DNA of 64,000 bases from Bombyx mori (lineage: Eukaryota; Arthropoda; Insecta; Lepidoptera; Bombycidae), in NCBI RefSeq assembly GCF_030269925.1, contig NC_085107.1, positions 8,494,001 through 8,558,000 of the forward strand, read 5' to 3'. The notes under the pieces are model-generated. The model ran no database searches. It worked only from the letters and a program-made list of their open reading frames with translations, and was not told the origin of the DNA. Below, in pieces: positions 1 through 12,900 of this stretch. Both the position numbers and the translations under genes were made by a program. Within the stretch, counting starts at the first letter, position 1, and each line of letters begins with the position of its first letter.

Positions 1-284
1 AAATCTGAATTATTTTTTATTATATATCTGGATAACGTCGAAATATTTTATTTAATAGCAACCCAAGATGAGATTATCTGAAAAAACTGCCATCTAGCGA
101 TTAATGAGCACACTAACATGTAAGGCAACATTTTATTTGTTGCTCTATTGTTTCAGTTGCTACGATTTGTTAACTCATTAAACTCATGACATTCTATAGA
201 TGGCACTGAATTATTCGAAATATCTTTCTATGGGTTTCTTAAAAGGCACCTGACATTTACTAAATGTAAGGAATATTGTAAGCC

Positions 285-412
285 CGCACGAGTAGTTACC
301 ACCACCCTGCCTGTTTCTGCCGCGAATGAGTCGTGTATCTCGAATTGGAAAGCTGGGACACCCGTTATACAATAAAATTGGGATGTCGACTTCACATCTG
401 AAGGTCAGTAAA
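285..412 (-). repeat. Degenerate Bm1-like SINE relic
   Basis: The stretch carries the diverged blocks also seen in the better copies at 8940-9215 (minus) and 43640-43865 (plus): a segment around ACCACCACCCTGCC, then TTTCTGCCGCG and a pyrimidine-rich continuation. Orientation is minus. The name Bm1 is from memory of Bombyx repeats and is not verified. Confidence 0.5.
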
Positions 413-561
413 GCCACTAATTTTGTGATGTGTCTAGGCTAAGGTAAGTTTTTACTAATTAGGTCGTGAGTTCTTTCCCCATCTAAGGAAATAAAGTTCA
501 GGAGTCGAGTGAATTCTTTTATTTTGTAAATTTAGCATTTCTCATGCTTAAAGGTGTGTAA

Positions 562-1118
562 ATGTTGGTTTTGTTGTGTGTAATACTGTTTGTTAGCTTA
601 TTACCGTTTTGCATATGTGAAACTGTAAGTGAATAAAAAAGGCACTGGATGTAGATTCTTGGTATCCGCTAAAAAGTCTCAGTGAATTCTTAGCATTTTA
701 TAAAGACATGATAACATTTCATCTCACCTCATTTCATTTGAATTCATTCAATTTCATCCTAACTAATTAACCAATTTATTATTAAACATTTAAATCTTAC
801 TTCTTTTCAATGCGCATCATTTTAATTTTCATAGTCATATCAAAGTATATCGTGTATAACATGTCGATGTACAATAAGTAATATCTGAAGGCTGCTTAAA
901 GTCAACGCTGGCCATATTAGCATGTCAAAAAGCCAATTACCATACTGAACAAAATAAGAATAAGAAATTGCGGCCTATGCTCACTCGTACGCGTATTTTA
1001 AACATATTTTATCTAGTCGTTTGGTATAGTTTCTGCGAGTCATTATTTTCAGAGAAGAAGAACATCTCGCTTAACAACCGATTGGCAAATGGCCCTAGTT
1101 CAGCGTCTGTTTTGCTAA
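562..1118 (+). CDS. Candidate two-exon micro-gene for a short secreted peptide
   Basis: Weak candidate. Exon 1 (562-624) starts with ATG and encodes 21 residues that look like a signal peptide (MLVLLCVILFVSLLPFCICE plus T), ending exactly at a strong GTAAGT donor in phase 0. Exon 2 (1053-1118) follows a good pyrimidine-rich TTTTCAG acceptor, is in the matching phase and encodes a basic 21-residue tail ending in Cys before TAA. An AATAAA lies about 90 bp further on (near 1204). The product would be 42 residues. I recognise no family. The T at -3 of the ATG is a poor start context and the short length makes chance plausible. Confidence 0.25.
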
Positions 1119-2482
1119 AAGTAAACTCTCACTAATGTAAGTAAATTCTCATTTATTCTGCCACAACAACAGAAATGACACTACCTTACTTTGACATGTA
1201 AAAATAAAATCGTTATTAGAACTTTTTAATTGCGAATATATTATTTTGGGAAAATGTAATGTATTGGAAAAACGTAACGTAGCTAAGCTTCCCACAGTGT
1301 GAGTGTATCCAAGCGCGCAGCGCAGGATCGGATATTGTGGCCTGATAAATTTGGAACATAATATATTATTTCTAATATCCCTTCGTCGCCTCGATGGGTT
1401 CGATTTAAAATACTGTGAAATAAAGTTAAAAAAGTAATAGTAAAATAGTATGGATGCTTGTCGAAGTCCGTGTGACCAACCATATAGGTTGCTTAGTATT
1501 AATTCATTATAAATTATGTAACTATAACTTTTTACGATTTATTTTCTCATTCCGCACGCTCATAGCTTAGAGAACGATACTACCCGTTCTCCAGCGAAAT
1601 CCTTGATAACTGCTCACAGAAGAGATGCAGTGGTGCGTGCTATTACAGGAACAAAAGCAATTGACACACAGACTGCAGACGCGACTTGGACGCGGCAAAG
1701 CACACGCTCGCGCTCGAGAGATTCGGTGCTGTGTGCGACTGACAAATTATCGCAAAACCGGCTAATAGCTGCCGAGCTTTATAGCTGTGATACTTGACTG
1801 CGACGAATCTCGTTAGTAGATTGCTAGTAACCACGAGCCTGGTAGCTTTACTGAACGTGTAGACAAGCTCACGATAATCAACCTGGAAACTTTGCAAGCA
1901 CTAGCCCTAGCAAGACCAACGCTGAATCTGCCACGCGAATCGGAACATACTGAAAAAATCCATCGAGAAACTCAGTGATCTGTACCTGTGAGTTAATTTT
2001 CACGACGAACCCTTCGTCGCATTGGACGGGTTCAACGAGAACGGTGATCGAAGTTTGGATTGCCTAAAAGCATCGATAGTGGATCGGGAGTTTGCAATTT
2101 GAGAGTGCTACTCGACTACTGTGTGTGCCACAATGCTCTATTTAGTTGAAATTAGCTTCGAACAATATCTAATTAATTTGAATTTGAATTAATGGTGGTA
2201 CGACCCTTAGAAACGAGTTTGCTCATAAGACTTATTCCACAAATGAAATATTAGAAATCCGTGTAATATATTTATGGACACGAAAATGAAACAATATCTT
2301 ATATTAAATTTATTTTAAGATTAATATTAAATCTAAGCATAATAAAATAAAAATAATGTAAAATAATGTAAATGGGCATTATATAAACATTTTACATTTC
2401 AACATGTTCCTTAAATATTAAAGCTAAGTTTAACCATATAGTTTGATTATATCATTCGTCGGTAAGAAGACACCGAGTTTCT
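1119..2482. other. Intergenic stretch, no gene seen apart from repeat relics
   Basis: AT-rich sequence between the micro-gene candidate and the 3' end of the six-cysteine gene. Short open frames at 1283-1483 and 1603-1897 fall in repeat-like sequence and show no family resemblance. The 3' UTR of the minus-strand gene occupies the right end, with an AATAAA on the minus strand at 2309-2314. Confidence 0.5.
1890..2110 (-). repeat. Relic of an abundant Bombyx interspersed repeat
   Basis: On the minus strand this keeps pieces of the repeat found more intact at 27760-27985 and 36940-37215: the block around GAGTTTCTCG, the block GGATC with a following GTCGCG-like segment, and the CTTGCTAGGGC-like segment. 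It is heavily mutated. I cannot decide whether the family is the BMC1-type LINE 3' end or a SINE. Confidence 0.5.
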
Positions 2483-5400
2483 TCAGACCTGTAAAATTAA
2501 TGATTTTTAAATAACACTTATTGGTAAGGAAATTATAGTTACTGGAATAATAAATTGAGACCGTACTATATTTTTTTTGCTTAGATGGATGGACTAGCTC
2601 AAGGCTCGCCTGGTGTTAAATGGCTATCGGAGCCAATTCAATTCCATTAAATAACAGGCGAGCTAGTCCGTAAACGTCTTGAGCCCGAAATAGTATTTAC
2701 AATATATAATTTTATAGGTTTCGAAGGGTTAACCACTGTACTATTGTGGCTTCTGGTAATCACTTACCATAAACTCGTCCATACAAAAAAAACTTTGTTA
2801 CAATTTTCATTTTTTGTTTCTTCTTCATTTAATTTGTTATAATTTTGAGAAGTTACTTACATAGCAGCAGGCTACTCCAAGGTGCGCTTGGTTTGGACAT
2901 AGAAATTGCGAAATCGTCGATATGTTGTCTGGATCACATTCCTCCGTGCGCACGCATATACCTCCTTGTCTGATGCAATCCTCCTCTAATAAAAACACAA
3001 ATAAATCAAAGATTATTATCATCATAATTATTATTAACATAAATACGATCGTCGCGACATCGATGGTCGCGACGAATGAATCAATCGCAATACGATCCAT
3101 TCATGGTTAACGGCATATTTCCATTGACGTAATCAGGATGGTTGGTATTAATTATCAGCTTTTTGCACTAAAGTGTTGAATAGCGCTGTAATGGCATCCG
3201 CTGCTAACCTCAATATGTTACCCGCAGAATGAAAAGTCCTACTATATAATAGGACTTTAGAAATAACATAATAGAAATTTCCATTATATAGTTGGAGTTT
3301 TTTTTAAATAATTATAATTAAAATTAATAATGATTAATAAAAATCTGACAAGTTCAAACTATTAGTTAATTATCTGATACCTATTAGATTCGGATGAGAG
3401 TATTATTTATGATAATCTTACTTTTTTTATAATAAACACTGTTTTTTGTTAAGTACATATTTGTTACATGCTTACTGACGATTTCACTTTTGATAGCGTA
3501 AATAAAATAAGTAAATAAACATTATTGTAATTTATGATTAATGACAAAAGTAAATTAAGAACGACAAATGAAAACTATCACAAAGATTTTAATCTTTACC
3601 TAAAAACACAATGTATTATTCGCAAAACAGGAAAAGGAAGAAATTGCCTCTAAAAATGATTTTGTTTCTTCAATCAAGTTCCTATTATCAAGATTTTATC
3701 TCCTTTTCATAGCTGTGTGGAAGATGATTTTTATTTAGTTTTGTTTTACCGAAATTATGTTTATATTATTGTATTGCATTAAACAACAGAATCATAATAT
3801 AAGATTCATAAGTAGTTCTGTGTACACCACACTTCGTCATAAATTTTCAAAATATAATTTTAGTCGCTCGTGATCCGAACAAAATGTGGCAGCTCCAGTA
3901 TGATTTAACATTCACGTTGTGAGTCGAAAATTTATTTAAAACATCACATATTATTACACAGATACGCTTAGATAAAAAAAATCACAAATCGTAATGGTAT
4001 TTATTTTACGCGGGAAAATTTAGGAAATGAAATAAAAATATAACGTTAGTACATAGTTAAAAAGTGGTTTTCTGGAATGATCAAGAAGTATTGATTACGA
4101 AGAATATTATTTGTGCAGTCTCATTTAACGAACTCGACATCTTAGTGCTTCACCGTAAAAACTATTTAAAACCAGACCAAGGTCTTGGATCGGGAGACAA
4201 AAAGAGTCCAGACTATAATTCTAAATTATCAACAAGAATTTAATTTAATTACGAAGTACAGAGATAAAATTCTTAAAAAAAAATTATATTTGTTATATTG
4301 ATGTTATGAATTTATAAATTGTATTTGTTAATCGAAATATCAACGTTATTTACGTAGATTACAAAAATATAGGTCCCGTAATTACAGGAAAATTCTTAAA
4401 ATATATCTAGAAGCAAAAATAAAGCCATTCATAAATCTCTGTACTCAATCCTGTCTGTCGGTCTGAGGAAGTTCTTGAATCGGGTCACCTTGACATATTT
4501 TTAGATATCTGCTAATGGCGTATTCACAGTGAAATTCGAAAACAGATCGGTTTAATGTTGAACAAACACTATGCTGTTTATTTAGTTTGACTCAACTGTT
4601 AACATTTTCTATGGTAATTAATGAACATAAGTTTTTTTTTTTAAATTCTATCTCAACTTATTTTACTCCCATCTTGTTCCTTGGTGGCAGAAAATCGTAA
4701 TTTATTTTTATTATCATTAATAGTTTCGATTGAATAAATTAAGAAGCGAATTAAAACTAATTTAATTGAATTAACTAAATTACGTTAAAATGAACATGAA
4801 CTAATAATATAACAATTGGACAACTATTTACGGTAAACCCGATTCTTCTAAAATCATTGCCACGTCACTGATTTTAAGTTTGGTTAACTGCACCAAATAG
4901 TACCTATCTATTTAACTCACGCTGGAAAAAAGTATGTCTTTCAAAAACACGTGTCGGTCGGGCTTGCATTTTTTCCTGCCGTGATGAGTAAATATTGTTT
5001 TCAGGGAGGAATCAAAAGTTAACTTAACTTAACCTTTGTTATTTATTAAATTTATTTACCTCTAAGAATTAGATAAAGTGTTACAAGAGAACCAGAGACG
5101 TGGAAATTGAGGCGAAGAGCTTGTGGTGGATTGAAGCCTTCCCTTACTCATATAGAACAAGGAGAATGCAATCAATTGCAAATGATAATATGAACCAATA
5201 AAAATATGCAAAAAAATAACACTACATTGCAAATAAATCGTTTGCGAACTTATGTGTTAACAAGAACAAGTAAGCATGCGCCAAGAAAATAAAAGAATGT
5301 GTAATTTATTATATTATAATATTTAACCAGGGCCGTGAATGGCACTTTTCTATCTGAAAATAATGCTCAAAAATCGAAATTTCCATCTCGACATGATATG

Positions 5401-6359
5401 AAATAAAAATTAAATACGTACATTACTGCCCACCCGATAAAAACCAGTGCGCATCGCGATTATACCTATCAATGATCAATACAGGATCAAGGTACATATG
5501 CACGTTAATAAATAATTTTATTGATTCAATCCGCCCATCCTAAGCAAAAATTAGATATCATGAATTGGACTACCAAAATTAAAAACATATGGTGGCCGAC
5601 CGATTTGGCTGTGCTGGCTCCCACTAGGAAACCAATCATACACTGTCATAAAACCGTATATTTATGATTTTTCTTATTCATTTTAATGAAATTAAAACAT
5701 TAATAATACCACATTTCTGAACAATGTAAAAAATATAATATAGGTATAATGTATCAGGTATAATTGCAAATTGTATCAAAAACTTGATTTTTTGTTGTTT
5801 TCCAAACCAATTAAATTAAATCAATAAGCAAAATTAAACTTTTTAGATACGTCATGTATCCTTTCATTAAAAAAAATGCGTTAGGCATTGCCTCAAAACA
5901 TTTCTAGTATTACCTACACAAGTCTATCACGCTATTAAAATTTAATAATTTTTAATCTATAATTACAATTTATGTACATACGTTATGGTATTCATATTTC
6001 GATATCCAAAACTGATAACATTAAGCACATTTGAAATTTTTGCTAATTCTAAAAACGTCTTCTATTGTTCTTTGAGCTAGTTAACGATGTTGTTATCAGT
6101 CATTCACTAAAGCAGATTGCGGTTCACGAAATTTCTAAGCTTCTAGCTTCCCTCATCGAACAAATAGAATCGCCAGCTTTTAAGCATGATTGTCACAAAA
6201 TTGTTTAAAGCTATCAAACGAGCTATTGCGTTTCATTAAAAATCTTAACAACGTTAAAACTAACTTACCACTGAATGGTGTTTGTGTTAGCAAAGGACTG
6301 CTGCACACCGTTACTGCCATTAGCAAAACAATGACAAAAACACATTGTATTAGTTTCAT
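2483..6359 (-). CDS. Small secreted six-cysteine protein (3 exons, 73 aa)
   Basis: Three exons join in phase on the minus strand: 6359-6269 (ATG, 30 codons plus 1 nt, GTAAGT donor), 2985-2861 (TTTTTATTAG acceptor, ends at GTAAGT, phase 0) and 2488-2483 (ACAG acceptor, one Val codon then TGA). Exon 1 is a clear signal peptide, MKLIQCVFVIVLLMAVTVCS, then a short linker. Exon 2 is the whole mature domain with spacing C-x6-C-x5-C-x12-C-x9-CC, including CIRQGG, LCPNQ and ACCY. This is the compact three-disulfide pattern of small secreted arthropod proteins, some of which were first described in centipede venom; in insects their function is mostly unknown. A TATA box lies near 6450 and AATAAA at 2309-2314. 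Intron 1 is 3.3 kb. The last exon is the least certain part. No function is claimed. Confidence 0.75.
2585..2775. repeat. SINE-like relic with a short inverted repeat in intron 2
   Basis: Contains CCTGGTGTTAAATGG and a later TCTGGTAATCACTTA block, both also found in the Bm1-like copies. GGACTAGCTC...CTCGCCTG at 2591-2612 is mirrored by CAGGCGAGCTAGTCC at 2655-2669, so two 5' ends may sit back to back. Degenerate. Confidence 0.45.
2986..6268. other. Intron 1 of the six-cysteine gene, no other gene seen
   Basis: 3.3 kb of AT-rich intron. A perfect 9-bp stem, AAAGTCCTA...TAGGACTTT, lies around 3232-3257. I see no coding exon, RNA gene or complete mobile element in it. Confidence 0.6.
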
Positions 6360-6447
6360 TTTTAATTTTTTAGGTGTTGGTACCGCTCCCTGCGTTCGGT
6401 TGTAGTGGCTTACGAAGTATACGCACGTTGCAAGACATGACGATCGT

Positions 6448-6454
6448 TTTTATA
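6448..6454 (-). promoter_or_regulatory. TATA box of the six-cysteine gene
   Basis: TATAAAA on the minus strand, about 95 bp upstream of the ATG at 6359, followed by a leader of plausible length (start site expected near 6420). It is well placed and the flanks are GC-richer than the surroundings. No transcript data. Confidence 0.55.
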
Positions 6455-7629
6455 GTCGCGAACGATAAACAACGTTGCGAACGCGTCAACATTATTTTCT
6501 ACTACATTTATTGTAATTCGAACTACTTGCGTTTGTCATAATATACGGATTGACTGCATAATTTTCCACAGGTATAGTTATTGAATCATGGTTCACTATG
6601 CCTCAGACAATCAATGTACCTATTTATTGTAGTAACTTTTCAGAATGAACACCATTGATTTAAATATACACTCTCTGATGAACACCCAGTTAAAGTTTTC
6701 TGGAAAAATAGGTACATATTTTTGTTGGAAGTAATCAAGTGTTTCAAATTGAAGCATTGGATAGCCATTAGGTATATAACCACATAATAAAACTATAACA
6801 ATGTATAAGAACTATTTATGCAAGGATTTCAGAATATAAAAATCTCTCTTAAATTCGCAAATTTGCAAAGATATTGTTATTACCAACACAAATGATTATT
6901 GTGTCAGAATTAAATACGTTCTTGACCTTGATATGATTTGTTTGTCGGCTACTAGTATGACCTGTGGGCCTCCCCGCTCATGTGACTATATTTAATGTAT
7001 TTTGGGACGTATTGTAATCTTTCTCGGAACTCTTTTTAACGTGTTAAATTATTTACGATGAAAATGTAGTTTTAACCTTTTAATAGCCGATTCTCACTTA
7101 CCCAGAACAGCTTCGATGACATACCCTGAAGTCACACTTTTAGGAATACCTAAATTGACTTCAGATTAATTTTTCAATAATTGTAAGATATAAAGTCATG
7201 ATTATTATGGAGTTGTAATTCAAATAAGAGTAAATAATTCCTGAAAAGGAAACTGTATCAAGTCGTGGAAAAATTGTTTCTTCTGACAACTGAATCTTTA
7301 GTAAAACATTTTGTTGAACGAGAATTAGTCTAACTTAGTGTGAGTATAAAATGATAATTATTGGACGATATAGGTACTAGAACTACAGAGACTTGGTACA
7401 AAAATAACTGAAGGAACCTAGGTTCAGAAATAATAATTTTACAAAATAGCCTAAAATAATTTTCAATATTCATCTATCTTTGCGACAAGTGAAGTCATTT
7501 AGCCGTATTAAAATTATGTATCGTCCTGTGGATAATCTCTTCTTAGTTTGACAGAAATTACAAAGGAAAAATCTTCCACCGAGCGAGTGGTATTGCTACC
7601 GACCGATAGTCTTTATAGTTTTATCGGAA

Positions 7630-7930
7630 CGAATGGGCGGGATTGAGGGCTTGGGGGGCAGGTTTGTTAACCACCCTAGCAGACCCTAGCAAATTATCAT
7701 ACGGTCCACCACCTTCGCTCATGGACGTCAGCAATGAAGGAGCACAGCGACGCCGTGGCCTACGGCTGAGAGCTCCCATTTGAAACTCGCAATCTTGCAA
7801 ACCTTATTTGTCATATGTCATAGCGCTCTGAAAATACATACACAAGGGGAGAGCTCATTCTAGAGCTCGATGGCATATAGCAAAAAGTATCTCAGGAAAC
7901 GCAGTATGGATGAATGCAGCGATTCTATAT
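7630..7930 (-). mobile_element. Decayed 3' end of a non-LTR retrotransposon
   Basis: Minus-strand relic of the family seen at 54000-54360 and 59490-59845. Shared pieces include the tail resembling GCAATGCCAGCGGCACAG, the motif of the ACGCAGTATGGATGAATGCA type and the AGCTCATTC block that encodes the LWNELPS-like segment in better copies. Many substitutions, no open frame. Confidence 0.55.
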
Positions 7931-8939
7931 AAAGGAATATAGAGATAATCTCGAAAAATCCTCAAAGCTACTAAATGTTATTCTAAAAACTTGAACATCA
8001 TACTCGTATGTAAATACGTTGCTAATGTTGCTAGCGCGAACCGGATTTCTTCTACACTATGATAACCACTGATATAGGGAACATAATCATGAAATTCTTT
8101 TTTATTGTGTTTGGAGGCAAACTAGTTTACGAGTCACATGATATTGTTGGTCATCGGCATTGCCAAGGGCAAACCTAACGTCTACCTATATACCTATATT
8201 ATAAGACTTAAAATGTCGTTTTAGAAAGCCATATCATATCTCTGCAGAAAACTGGAGAAGTGCAGTTGACTTCCAATAATAATTTATATAATCCACAAAA
8301 AAATTAGAAGAATTGCTAGGTAATACACTATAAACAAACATAGCAATGGTGGTAGTTATTATTATTGCTGCGGTGTACTCTCCCACATCGGAGTGATTTT
8401 AAAAACTAGAGTACGGAAATGTTTTAAACGAATCTTAGAGCATTAATTTCAATTACTAAATATTTAATTAAAATTCACCGAGACAAAATACGTTCCAGAT
8501 CCTAAGCATTGCAACGATGTGAATATTTTTAACTGCAAGTTTTATGTGTTAAAATTAGGTCAGGGCTAGTATAGATTAACGTTTTATTTTCAAACATTGC
8601 GCTCCAAACAGATCTTTCCGTGTTATGATGAGAAAATAAATTGGGTCAGTTTTTTGTTTATCGTGTAGTGTAAACATGTGAATGAGCTCACAAATCACTT
8701 GCATTAAGTGGTTACCGGAGTCCATGGACATATAAAATAGATGACGGTACTTTAACAGCTCTCGTACTCTTCAAAAAGAAATAAGTTTCAACTTCGCTAG
8801 ACGCCCTTGCCACCACTAATTGCCGACTCTAATTTGCGGGTATGATTTATTCATTACACTCTCTTTTTCCCTCATCTACTATTTATTTACTGGAAATAAT
8901 AAACAATTTTTCTAATGAAATACGTACTACGTATACTAC

Positions 8940-9215
8940 GTAATAAATACCAAACCCGCAAAATTATAATTTGCGTAATTACTGGTGGTAGGACCTCTTG
9001 AGAGTCCGCACGGGTAGGTACGACCACCCTGCCAATTTCTGCCGTAAAACAGTAATGCGATTCGGTTTGAAGGGCGGGCAACCGTTGTAACTATACTGAG
9101 ACTTTAGAACTTGTATCTCAAGGTGGGTGGCGACATTTACATTGTAGATGTCTATGGGCTCTGGTAACCACTTAACACCGGGTAGGAAGTAGCTGGTCCA
9201 CCTACGCAAAAAAAA
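8940..9215 (-). mobile_element. Bm1-like SINE
   Basis: Minus-strand copy. It begins on the plus strand with AAACCCGCAAAATTATAATT and TACTGGTGGTAGGACCTCTT, followed by the blocks that recur at 43640-43865 (plus) and 63905-64000 (minus), and ends in an A-rich run on the plus strand near 9207-9216. Family naming is from memory; repetition within the window is direct observation. Confidence 0.7.
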
Positions 9216-9954
9216 AATTAAAAATATCCTGAACATGTGTTAAGTACCAATTTCATTAGAAAAATAGTAACTGTCTGCGAGATTTGGACACCCTCATAGT
9301 TGCATCGCACAGTTGGAGTACATCTGGCGCCCTATCTTTTAAGCTACGACGGTTACGAAATATTTCACATCTATTTGGTTGTAATTTGATTGTTCCTCTA
9401 GATATTATAACATTCAATTAAAATGAAAAAAAATGAGGTATTTCCATAAATTTAATAAACATTTACTTCGTTTTATTTAGATTATAACACACAAAAATAG
9501 GATTACTTATTTCCATATAAGTTTGAGAATACATATTCGAAGACTAAGATAACTAAGCTAACACCTACGACCATCGATAGATATTAAAAAATATCTTATA
9601 TTTAAATCTAAATACAGGTACTTTGGGTACTACTAATATGGCTCTACAAAACATATGTATGAAGATAGTATTATTAGATAATTCAGTTCTAAAATGAACT
9701 TCACATGTTTCTATTAGTACTAATGATAATATTATTGTGGTAAAAATAAAAAATAAATCAGATCTTATTTCTAACGCAACAGGTAACCGTATTATACATG
9801 TTGAATGATCAACAGAGATGTACTTGTTCTTATATGTATAATCTTATCTAATAATATGAGATTTATATTAAGGAAGATGCAAATGCAGCATAATTAAAGT
9901 TCTTTGGTTCTAGTTAACTAGTTACCGATAGACGTGCGATTTAAAAAAAATCGC

Positions 9955-9995
9955 GTTTTATACAACGTGGCAACTCGGTTTTAGCTCAATCAGTT
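9955..9995 (+). promoter_or_regulatory. Orphan core-promoter-like element
   Basis: TTTTATACAA is followed about 31 bp later by TCAGTT, the arthropod initiator, in a locally GC-richer segment. A 72-codon open frame beginning at 10035 follows but resembles no family, and a GTGAGT lies at 10316. It may mark the first exon of an unrecognised gene or be chance. Confidence 0.2.
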
Positions 9996-12900
9996 ACGCG
10001 ACATCGTCCGCACCAAGGAGTATGTTATCTAGTCATGTATAAAAAAAAAAAGAGAACCCGAGCAACAGATTCAAATAGATTTTTATCGTCAACGAAGAAA
10101 TCTCGTATTTTTTTAAAAGTCTATTATTATTTATTCGTTGAGTTTGCGTACTTCGGATATCACGTGATCGAAAGATGTCTTCAAACCATTGGTTCGCGTG
10201 CTCACTTAATCGAAAGTCTTAATCTAATAAATGCTTGCAGTACGAACAGATAAGATCCGCAGATAATTATTATAAGTTCTAGTAGTGGTTGAATCCTTTC
10301 TATAATTTCTCTACGTGAGTTGTTCGAAAGGTTCGTTGCTTTTTTTTTTTATTTAATGCGAAAAGTTATTAAACTAAACGTTGACTTTAACAAACTTATC
10401 AAACATTAAAGAGTATTTAACACACTTATGGGCAGGTACTGTAAGCTCAATGATAGAAACTCGACCATAATTACAGCTTAAGATTTAAATTTATTTTATG
10501 TGATTTATTCTCTTCTTTTATATTTAGTCTTTTTGAAGAAAATAACTTTTCCGAAAGGAAACCTTTAAACTAAATATTTTCAATCATTATTACACTTAAC
10601 AGCCAAAAATATTGATGGGTTGAGAGCACATGAAAAACTGATACTTTAATGTTTTGTCTTTTCCAGTTAAAATATATTTTGAGTAAACGAATTTACTAAG
10701 AAAGTAACTTTAAGTTTGTGATAGTTTATAAAATAGTAAAATACACATCATACTATGTTTGTCGAAAAATATATCATCGATTAACGTTTTGTTTTTTGGT
10801 CATATTATTTCATTAATTAAAGAATATTATTATTGGCAAGGTCACCCGCGATATGCGGATAAATTTTGCGAACGCGCATTTACGTGCGATAAGTTTTTTT
10901 AATAACAAACCACATATTGACATTTGACACGAATATTCTAGTAATTATTGAATACTTGTACTTCCTTCGTATTTCATAAAATCACAAATTATAATAATTG
11001 GAACGTTTTTAATTTGTAGAGATTTTAATTGCGTATGTTGTTGAAAAAAAAAGGAAGTTTGATATAAATTTAAAATAACTTAAATTCAGGCAGATTACTT
11101 AATTGCTAAACGTATCGTCGCTGTTCATATTCTATCGAAGCTGACGCAATTCGCATCGCGCGATAGGAAAGCTACGGATAGCATAAACGCAAATTTATAA
11201 TCTATATAAATAAGGTGAATATAAAAAAGGTGAAACGAAAACAGTTAAATATAAATACTATTTTCTCCTGTTTTCGAACAGATTCGATTTTTTTCTGTTT
11301 TGTTTACTAGCTATTGACGACCTTTAGTGTTATCAATAAATAAAAACTGGAAATAGTCGGTTAAAAAAAGACACGGCGCTATAATTAAGTATCATTTTCT
11401 GCTCTGTTTTTCAATAGCTCTTTTATTTTGTCAGTATAATATCAACTATAAGTAAAAAGAATATTTCAGATGTTTCCCGACATTGCATTAGGTATAAAAT
11501 CTATAACAGAATGCAAGCGAAAATATAAACATAAAATTATTTGGAATCTTGAGCTGTCAATGATTATGTTCGTATTTCCACCAATGAACGACGACTAACT
11601 AATCTAAACAAAATATGGATAGCTGGCGGTCACCTGTAAATCGAAAAATGAAGAAAAGCGCGGTGTTAACAATGTCGTGTGAAATATGAAGCACCTTTGC
11701 TTTCCAAAATGCGATTTCACGAAATTTGATAATGTTAACAATTACATTACCTTACTTTTGGTTTAGCTTAGCAAATCAGTATTATTTTTCGTTTATGTTA
11801 TGAATTAATGTCTTATACACGATGTATTATTAAATATCATACGACTAATAAATTAATTTAAAAAAATTATAATACTATTTTCTTTTTCATTGCACCCAAT
11901 TTTAAACAGTTGAAAATCAGCTGATACGCGTCACGTGGTTCGTCTAGTAAAATTTGCATTACATCGCGGTCGAATGCCAACTTATTAGCTATTTATGTTA
12001 AAATAGTAGTTAATTTTATTTCAAAAGTTCAACTTCAGCCAGGTTAATTTAATTGCCTACAAAAATTAGTTGGTTTGCAATAGATCGAAATACATTTTCA
12101 GTCCAACATTAATTGATCGAATGTTTCAAATTAATCACACATTTATAAATTAAATCGATCAATAGCTACAAAAATACGCAATTTTTGGATATGCTTTCAA
12201 AATAACGATATCTTACAAGATATGTTTAGAATTCTTATTGTCAAAATACTGTACTTATAAATAAAATCAATACTAATGGTAGGTTCATTTATCATCCGCA
12301 TTTCATTTTAGTTTTGTTTATTATTGAATTATTTTTGAAGTATCTTTGTTAACCGCAAAATATATACGAAAGATGAAGGACACTACCAAAGTAATTAATG
12401 TGGTATTTCTAATTTAATCAGATTATCTCTAGAGGTCATTTATTTGTTTTAATTACGTAGACAATGATACTCAGAGGACAATTACCGATAAAGTAACATG
12501 ATCAAACGTATTTTCTTGTATGAATTGAAAACAGTTTTTTTTTATCAATACAAAAAAACTATACTGCAAAAAGTCTAAAAGATTTTTTTCGTCAAATTAG
12601 CTTTGAGTGCGGTCCAAAAAATTATCTGCGGCCTCGTTGTCTAAACTAGTTAATTCAGAGCAAAATAAAATTATTTTAGTAAAGTTAAACTTTATAAGCA
12701 TGCTAGACAACAATCCTTATTAGATTAAATTTTCAATAAAATATATTCTATTTATCTCTAAAGTATACACAATATAATAGGTAATAATAGTAGTATGTAG
12801 TAATATAATAATAGTAGGAGCTGATTTATATTGATCCAATAGTCTCGGACAATTCCAATAATAACGAATAAAGTCACTAGAGCTTGTTGTTAAACACGTG

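Noticed and set aside
2922..3110. Plus-strand frame rich in Ile and Asn
   Set aside because: Antisense of the six-cysteine exon and an AT microsatellite.
6190..6405. 71-codon plus-strand frame
   Set aside because: Antisense of the signal-peptide exon, which has a donor and fits the downstream exon in phase.
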